Shown here: piece after piece, positions 59,135-64,000 of the stretch
Position numbering within the stretch: position 1 is the stretch's first letter
Layout: each line of letters begins with the position of its first letter
Source: Methylomonas albis
GTDB lineage: Bacteria; Pseudomonadota; Gammaproteobacteria; Methylococcales; Methylomonadaceae
Length of the DNA: 64,000 bases
NCBI RefSeq assembly: GCF_014850955.1
Contig: NZ_JACXSS010000001.1
Location: forward strand, 3,782,001-3,846,000
Direction of reading: 5' to 3'
Program-made: the position numbers and the translations under genes
The notes under the pieces: generated by a model
The model's database searches: none
What the model was told of the DNA's origin: nothing
What the model saw: only the letters and a program-made list of their open reading frames with translations

Positions 59135-59698
59135 CTTACCGCCCTGAGCGAGACGGTTTTTGTAGATCCATCCTCAACGTTTTAAGTTGGCAATCCAAGT
59201 GAATAACCCGTTACGAACGGGATAAATATCCAGTCCGGCAAGGGCAATGCCGTTAAGTTAAGATGATGATCGGCACGGGATGACGGGCATTACGCCCGTC
59301 ACCTCTACCACACCACCGGACTTGAGGTTTTCCGAACTGTCGGGTAAACCCAATTAGTGATGTTGTCACACAGTTTGACGGCACCCATAAACCCCATCCT
59401 TTCACTCTTGCATTGTTGAGTACCGCGTCAGCATTGGGCTTCTTGCTATCCGCCAGGCGCCGACCGATGCGCTGGTTTGGGAGGAAACGATCCTTGCGAT
59501 CTATCCCCGTAAGACATTTCTAGCAAACCTACCCTCTCAAGTAGCGCAGTTGACTTTTGATACTCGTGCAGTCGTCTTCAGACATTGACAGCAATAACTG
59601 GCCTCGACTCGAAAAACTATTTTTTGGCTTGGAATTGCAACCGGTGGGATTTAGCCGGAGTGTCGAGGCCGGTCCGTAAATCCGCCGTTCGGTTATAT
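59135..59698. other. Intergenic region with hairpins, 564 bp
   Basis: Two perfect inverted repeats: CCCGTT-ACG-AACGGG at 59207-59221 and TGACGGGC-ATTAC-GCCCGTCA at 59281-59301, neither with a T-run; they could close the preceding transcript. A frame reading RVSIGLLAIRQAPTDALVW then ETILAIYPRKTFLA is open from about 59390 to 59584 on the plus strand, without start or RBS; it may be a gene remnant. Minus-strand frames near 59529-59975 are shadows of the next gene. Confidence 0.4.
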
Positions 59699-60805
59699 TT
59701 ACAACATGGTCCGCTCCACCAACCAAAACACACCCATCAGGCTGACCGCGACCGAGCCGCCTCTCAAAAATTTCGCAGAGGCCTCGACCTGATTGTTCAA
59801 CCACCAGATCATCGGCAACACAATAGCAGCCACGGCGATTTGCCCGGTTTCTATGCCCAAGTTGAACGACAACAAGGGCAGCAGGATGCCGGTGTCGCCG
59901 GAGGAAATGTCCATTTCCTGCAACACGCCGGCAAAACCAAAGCCGTGAATCAAACCAAAACCAAAAGTCAGCCAATGCCTGCCCTTGGGATGATCGCCGC
60001 GAATGATGTTTTCCACGCCAACATAAATAATCGTCGCGGCAATGAACGGCTCTACGAAACTGCTGGGCAGCTCAATCAGATTAAGTCCGGCGCAAGCCAG
60101 CGTGATGGAATGGGCTATCGTGAAAAAAGTGATGATCTTCAGCGCAGGCCAAAAGCTGTGCGTGACCGCCAACAGCGCGAACAAAAACAGCAAATGATCG
60201 TAACCGGTGAGGATATGCTCGATACCCAGCTTAAAAAAATCGCCGAACGCCGCAAACACTGAGTGCGTTGCGGCTATTCCGGCGGCGTTTGCAAGCGGCA
60301 GCTTGACCTCATCGTCGTGTTTGCCAAGCATCTTCTCGGTAAGCGTCGTGCCATCGCCATCTTTGATCGTTAGATATTGCTGATGAGCCTCGGGCAATAG
60401 CGCCAAGAACTTGGATTGCACCAACAGCTCCTGTTTCGGCATAGCCGCATAGCGCAGCTCAACATGGGCATTGTTCTGCTCATCAAAGCTAACTTGCCCC
60501 GGCTCCGCCAGCACGGCATCTTGGCCATCCACGCCAACACGCAACTGCCCTGCCAGCAATGTGGCGATAGCCGGCTTAGCGGCCTCGCGCTCGGCATCGG
60601 TCACTTCCGCATCCAGATCGCTATCCATAGGCGCAAAAGCTTCGATGTCTTGCACGGCGAAAGTCACTTTGGCATCGATCCTGGCAGGTTTTATCGACAC
60701 ATCCAGCGAGCTGAGGCCCGGCGGATGGGCATAAGCTCCCGCCGACTGCAACATCAATAGCGCTGAAAACAACCAGCTTCCGTAGTTCATGGTGCGAAAT
60801 CTCAT
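59699..60805 (-). CDS. HupE/UreJ family membrane protein
   Basis: 368 aa. A signal segment (LFSALLMLQSAGAYA) is followed by mature HPPGLSSLDV and a ~150-residue periplasmic domain. About six membrane spans then carry the HupE/UreJ signature: GIEHILTGYDHLLFLFALLAV, HSITLACAGLNLI, GFGLIHGFGFAGVL and SFNLGIETGQIA. The His/Asp residues in GYDHLLF and FGLIHGFGF are those thought to bind nickel or related metals in this family. Start at 60805 has GGATGGG upstream. It is 10 nt downstream of the TonB receptor gene on the same strand, so cotranscribed. Metal uptake is inferred. Confidence 0.9.
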   Translation of the reverse strand: MRFRTMNYGSWLFSALLMLQSAGAYAHPPGLSSLDVSIKPARIDAKVTFAVQDIEAFAPMDSDLDAEVTDAEREAAKPAIATLLAGQLRVGVDGQDAVLAEPGQVSFDEQNNAHVELRYAAMPKQELLVQSKFLALLPEAHQQYLTIKDGDGTTLTEKMLGKHDDEVKLPLANAAGIAATHSVFAAFGDFFKLGIEHILTGYDHLLFLFALLAVTHSFWPALKIITFFTIAHSITLACAGLNLIELPSSFVEPFIAATIIYVGVENIIRGDHPKGRHWLTFGFGLIHGFGFAGVLQEMDISSGDTGILLPLLSFNLGIETGQIAVAAIVLPMIWWLNNQVEASAKFLRGGSVAVSLMGVFWLVERTML

Positions 60806-60815
60806 CGGCCCATCC

Positions 60816-63017
60816 TTAAAAATTAACTGTAATGGTGCCGCGCACCATACGGGGTTCGACAGGATGCTTCAGGATGCCAGAGCCGGCCGAGCCTTGCGGA
60901 TATTCATAGCCGTAGGCATAGGCGATGTCGTTGCTTTGCGAACCCAGGATATTAAATATGTCGATTTCGAACTTGTATTGCTTTTGCTTATAGCCGGCAC
61001 CCAGGTTGACGATATTGGTGTCGCCGGACCATTGATCGGTGCCATTGTCATCCGGCCCCAGATAAACCCGTCCGAAGTGGCGCAAACGAATGGTGCCGAA
61101 CAGTCCATTCGGTGCTTCGATGGTGGCGCCGGTGGAAACGACGCGGCCTACCGAATTGGGGATGTAGGTGTTATCAGCGGCGTACTTGGCGGTGGTTAAG
61201 GCAAAATCGGCGTCCAAAGTCAGCCACTCAAAGGGTTTGTAATAGTTGGTAAACTCCACGCCATAACGATGCGATTTACCGGTCACATCGGTGGTGCCCT
61301 CGTCGCCAACGAATACCAACTCCTGACTGGACTCCAACCACCACAAGGCAAAAGTACTGCTCAAGCCGGGAATGTAATTGCTGCGGATACCCGCCTCGCC
61401 GCCACGCGACCAGGCAGCCGGCCTGATTCTCGCGGCGGCCGAATCGACGGGGCTGCCGTCATTCGGATTGGCTTGCAGCGTGGTGCCGCGCGCGTCATTG
61501 GAATGATAGCCATAGCCAACATTGAAGAAATATTCGGTGTCGTACCAAGGACCAACCACCAAGCTTAACTTCGGACTAACCATGGCTTTGCCGCGGCTAC
61601 CGGAATTAGCAGCGCTGACGCTGGGATCGTGGTTTTTGTTGTCCAGTACATCCACTTCGTTATTGATGAAATCACCCCGTAAGCCCGCAACAGTGCGCAC
61701 CTTGTCATGCCAATGCGTGGTGTTTTTAAAGTAGGTTCCTACTGTGGTCACGCCGACATTGCTTTTGCTGACAGTATTGAGGATTTGCCGGGCTTGAGTT
61801 TCGTACAGTCCCAAGTCCAGAATCTGGTCGTTGCGAAATTGCAAACCGACGCTGTTATCCATTTCAAATCCAAACCATTTGTTGTAACGGGTATGCTCGA
61901 AATGGCCGCCGGTTTGTACGCGGCGTTCGGATTGCAGAATTTGGTCGCCTTCGGGACCGCGGGTAAAGCCGCTGAAATTGGAAAACAACTGCAAATCGGT
62001 ATACAGCGCATACAAGTTAGCATCGTTCTTCCAGTTACCGCCTTGATTCCAAAAACTACTGGAGACACTGTAGCGGTTGGACTCGCCGCCATCCGTGGGG
62101 TCCATACTGCCGTATAAACCGATGCTGCCGTTGTCGACAGCTGCTTGTGGAATCTGATTGGTAGCGGTCCAGCTATTGGTATAAGCCTTACCGTTGATCG
62201 ACATACCCCAGTCGCCGCGATCCAGCGTATATCGCATCTGGCCGTTAAATTTTTTGGAATCTTCCGGCACTTGCCAAACGCCGTTGTAGAGATTGAATTC
62301 GCCGGCATACAACAAATCGCCGTCGCCCACTTTGGAGGAATTGGCAACCAGCGTCCGGTAGTAATCGAACGAGCCAGCGGTAAATTTGGCGATCCCCTTA
62401 TCCAGCTTGTCTACCGTAAACATTTTGGCGTAACCCGCCGCCGAAAAGTCACCAACTTCCGCGTAATAAGGGCCTTTGCCGTACTCGACTTTTTTCACCA
62501 GCTCAGGAATGATGCTGTTGATGTCCATATAGCCTTGGCCGTGCGCATGCGTGGTCATGTTCATCGGGATACCGTCGACATAGGTAGTAAAGTCGGTACC
62601 GTGATCCAGATTAAAGCCGCGCAAAAAATACTGGTTAGCCTTGCCGGAACCACTGTGCTGAGTAGCCACAGCCCCCGGCACGACTTCAATCAGTTCGCCA
62701 TTTCTAGAGAATGGCCGGTGTTCAAACTGCTTTTGGCTGACTTCGCCTTGCGACGCCGAACCGGCAATACCGAGCAGATTTTTGCCTCTACCATCTTCCT
62801 CAACCGCTACCGCTTCCAGTTCTTCAGCTTTTTCGGCCTTCGCGGCACGCTTGGTTTTCGTCGGCTGTTTAACCTGTTCAGCAGGCTCGGATTGTGTCTC
62901 CTGCTCAACCGGCTCGGCACCTGGTGCGGCCTGCAAGGTCGCGCAGCTTAGGCCCAAAATAATTTCGAGGGCAACGATCAAGGGTTTCTTTTTCATAATT
63001 GCGTTATACGGATTCAT
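60816..63017 (-). CDS. TonB-dependent receptor (outer-membrane uptake)
   Basis: 733 aa. The start MNPYNAIMKKKPLIV is supported by GGAG 5 nt upstream. A signal peptide (~residues 8-30, ALEIILGLSCATLQA) precedes an unusual Glu/Lys-rich linker (~32-75, PVEQETQSEPAEQ). The plug domain follows (~80-210) with GELIEVVPGAVATQHSGSG, FLRGFNLDHGTDF and the VEYGKGPYYAEVGDFSAAG text. The barrel ends KHPVEPRMVRGTITVNF, with the usual C-terminal aromatic. A linear TonB box is not obvious. Followed by the HupE/UreJ gene 10 nt on. Substrate probably a metal complex; no siderophore genes are near. Confidence 0.93.
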   Translation of the reverse strand: MNPYNAIMKKKPLIVALEIILGLSCATLQAAPGAEPVEQETQSEPAEQVKQPTKTKRAAKAEKAEELEAVAVEEDGRGKNLLGIAGSASQGEVSQKQFEHRPFSRNGELIEVVPGAVATQHSGSGKANQYFLRGFNLDHGTDFTTYVDGIPMNMTTHAHGQGYMDINSIIPELVKKVEYGKGPYYAEVGDFSAAGYAKMFTVDKLDKGIAKFTAGSFDYYRTLVANSSKVGDGDLLYAGEFNLYNGVWQVPEDSKKFNGQMRYTLDRGDWGMSINGKAYTNSWTATNQIPQAAVDNGSIGLYGSMDPTDGGESNRYSVSSSFWNQGGNWKNDANLYALYTDLQLFSNFSGFTRGPEGDQILQSERRVQTGGHFEHTRYNKWFGFEMDNSVGLQFRNDQILDLGLYETQARQILNTVSKSNVGVTTVGTYFKNTTHWHDKVRTVAGLRGDFINNEVDVLDNKNHDPSVSAANSGSRGKAMVSPKLSLVVGPWYDTEYFFNVGYGYHSNDARGTTLQANPNDGSPVDSAAARIRPAAWSRGGEAGIRSNYIPGLSSTFALWWLESSQELVFVGDEGTTDVTGKSHRYGVEFTNYYKPFEWLTLDADFALTTAKYAADNTYIPNSVGRVVSTGATIEAPNGLFGTIRLRHFGRVYLGPDDNGTDQWSGDTNIVNLGAGYKQKQYKFEIDIFNILGSQSNDIAYAYGYEYPQGSAGSGILKHPVEPRMVRGTITVNF

Positions 63018-63107
63018 TTCAGCTCCTTTACTGACCGTTAGCTGGCTTCAGTGAACAAAAGACATAGGCACTGCCGGTGCAATGGGTTTGGGTGTGCATT
63101 GGTTTCC

Positions 63108-64000
63108 TCATAAGTCGAATACTTTGTTGTTTTTTATTGTTATGTTTGGAACGGGAATAGCTCGGTCGAGCGATTTTGCGAACATTGCTAACGGCGCACA
63201 AAAGTGGCTTGCCGGAAGTAAATGAAGTCTGGACGTGTTGGCGGATGCGGCGCTGAAAGGCTTAGCGCAGGTCGTCAAATGCGATGAAAAATTAGTGTGG
63301 CAAACAAGGCCGCTGTCAGCGGATTGCCAAGTGAGGCTTTGATGACGAACGGCGCAATCCTGCCTAAGGTATTTGATCGGCTGGGTATGGAGATTGCCAA
63401 TAGCGGATTGGGCAAAGATCAATTGAAGATCGGACTCTTCAATGAATGAAATCGGGGTAGTGCGGAGATTTTGAACGACTTGCGGGGCTAAAGCGGTGGA
63501 AACGGGCGGCGAAGTGAGGCCGACGCCGTTGCTGAGCAGATGCTTGCCGGGCGTGTGGTTGACATCCCGGTAATAGTGTTTGAAATCCAATCCGGCCTTG
63601 ACCAGATGATCGCCGTCGAATATTGCTCTATCCTGAAAAATAGCCAGCCCCTGAGCAGGTTTGGTTTTGGCGAGCAACTGATGGTCTTGTGGTTTATCGC
63701 AGCAATACTCGGTGCTGCTGAATAAGCTTGATTTGCCCGAAGACCAGTCTACCGGCACACGGCTTAACTTGTCGCGGCAACGTTCAGTATCGGCGTTCAG
63801 CGCACGCGGCCGAGAGAGCTGATCACTATCCGCCCCTCCCGCTATCCGCATAGTCAGCCAGAACGGCGTTGTTTGCGGCATCCCGGAATGCTGTACCAAT
63901 TTGCTAGCCGCGTTCAAATGGTCGTCATGGATAGAATCGGTGGATTTAGCCAGTGCCTCATTGGCAAACATCGCGGTCAACAGACAAGTGACACAAAACA
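63108..64000 (-). CDS. Exported hypothetical protein, 5' end outside window
   Basis: The frame is open to the window edge and reads FCVTCLLTAMFANEALAKST at its visible start, the end of a signal peptide with cleavage likely after EALA. So the true start lies beyond 64000. The mature part (~290 residues visible) has many Ser/Thr/His, scattered Cys and no motif I recognise. It ends 91 nt before the TonB receptor start on the same strand and may belong to the same uptake locus. Confidence 0.6.
   Translation of the reverse strand, partial: FCVTCLLTAMFANEALAKSTDSIHDDHLNAASKLVQHSGMPQTTPFWLTMRIAGGADSDQLSRPRALNADTERCRDKLSRVPVDWSSGKSSLFSSTEYCCDKPQDHQLLAKTKPAQGLAIFQDRAIFDGDHLVKAGLDFKHYYRDVNHTPGKHLLSNGVGLTSPPVSTALAPQVVQNLRTTPISFIEESDLQLIFAQSAIGNLHTQPIKYLRQDCAVRHQSLTWQSADSGLVCHTNFSSHLTTCAKPFSAASANTSRLHLLPASHFCAPLAMFAKSLDRAIPVPNITIKNNKVFDL

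Noticed and set aside
59390-59584. Open plus-strand frame in the intergenic region
   Set aside because: No start codon, RBS or family match; left only as a remark in the intergenic entry.
59529-59975. 148-aa minus-strand ORF
   Set aside because: Overlaps the HupE/UreJ gene in another frame and has Arg/His/Trp-rich text without family motif.

Overview
The window is chromosomal DNA from a free-living gammaproteobacterium. The run ndk-rlmN-pilW-hisS-yfgM-bamB-der and the hrcA-grpE-dnaK-dnaJ-dapB set are gammaproteobacterial gene orders. Together with many PAS/GGDEF/HD-GYP signalling proteins and arginine/glycine-zipper small proteins, the general look is that of a Methylomonas-like methanotroph (Methylococcales). 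That genus guess is inference: no methane-oxidation gene lies here. I found no rRNA, tRNA, CRISPR array or complete insertion sequence.

Layout. 1-2383 is the 5' two thirds of smc on the minus strand, followed by a gene-poor stretch with a kdpE tail remnant. 3.0-15.2 kb is core: queF, an FlhB C-terminal-domain protein, psd, yajC-secD (with no secF beside it), then ndk-rlmN-pilW-hisS-yfgM-bamB-der-tpx. These genes overlap or nearly touch and mostly serve translation, envelope assembly and protein export. 15.2-17.4 kb holds small unknowns and a cysteine-cluster protein. 17.7-20.4 kb is an accessory cassette: an AAA/SMC-like ATPase broken by one frameshift, a PIN-like protein and a small RNA/DNA-ligase-fold nucleotidyltransferase, all overlapping or 3 nt apart. 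It looks like a defence or RNA-repair module.

21.3-36.8 kb is signalling-rich: a PAS-GGDEF cyclase, a Crp/Fnr-type regulator, a seven-PAS histidine kinase overlapping its FixJ-type regulator, and a 1357-residue hybrid kinase overlapping an HD-GYP regulator. A secreted nuclease and a DUF1415 protein sit between. 37.2-44.7 kb has housekeeping and small genes (TPR, DUF2288, DoxX, cupin, rhlE, PilZ, rapA, Nudix). 44.7-51.7 kb is the heat-shock cluster with a CIRCE operator. About 1.2 kb between dnaK and dnaJ carries a GrlR-like protein and toxin-antitoxin genes, including a ParE toxin killed by an in-frame TAG.

51.7-64.0 kb is plastic. It has a 44-residue membrane peptide and a truncated TonB receptor interrupted by a structured ~260-bp element. 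The most unusual gene of the window follows: a 1385-residue protein joining a glycosyltransferase-like domain, a STAND-type P-loop NTPase and a C-terminal array of 46-residue TPR units that are nearly identical at DNA level. The window ends with a HupE/UreJ permease, an intact TonB receptor and a partial exported protein, which together suggest metal uptake.

Main points for a second look: the GT-STAND-TPR protein, the ATPase/PIN/ligase cassette with its frameshift, the toxin-only nonsense mutation, the accessory insertion in the chaperone cluster, and secD without secF.
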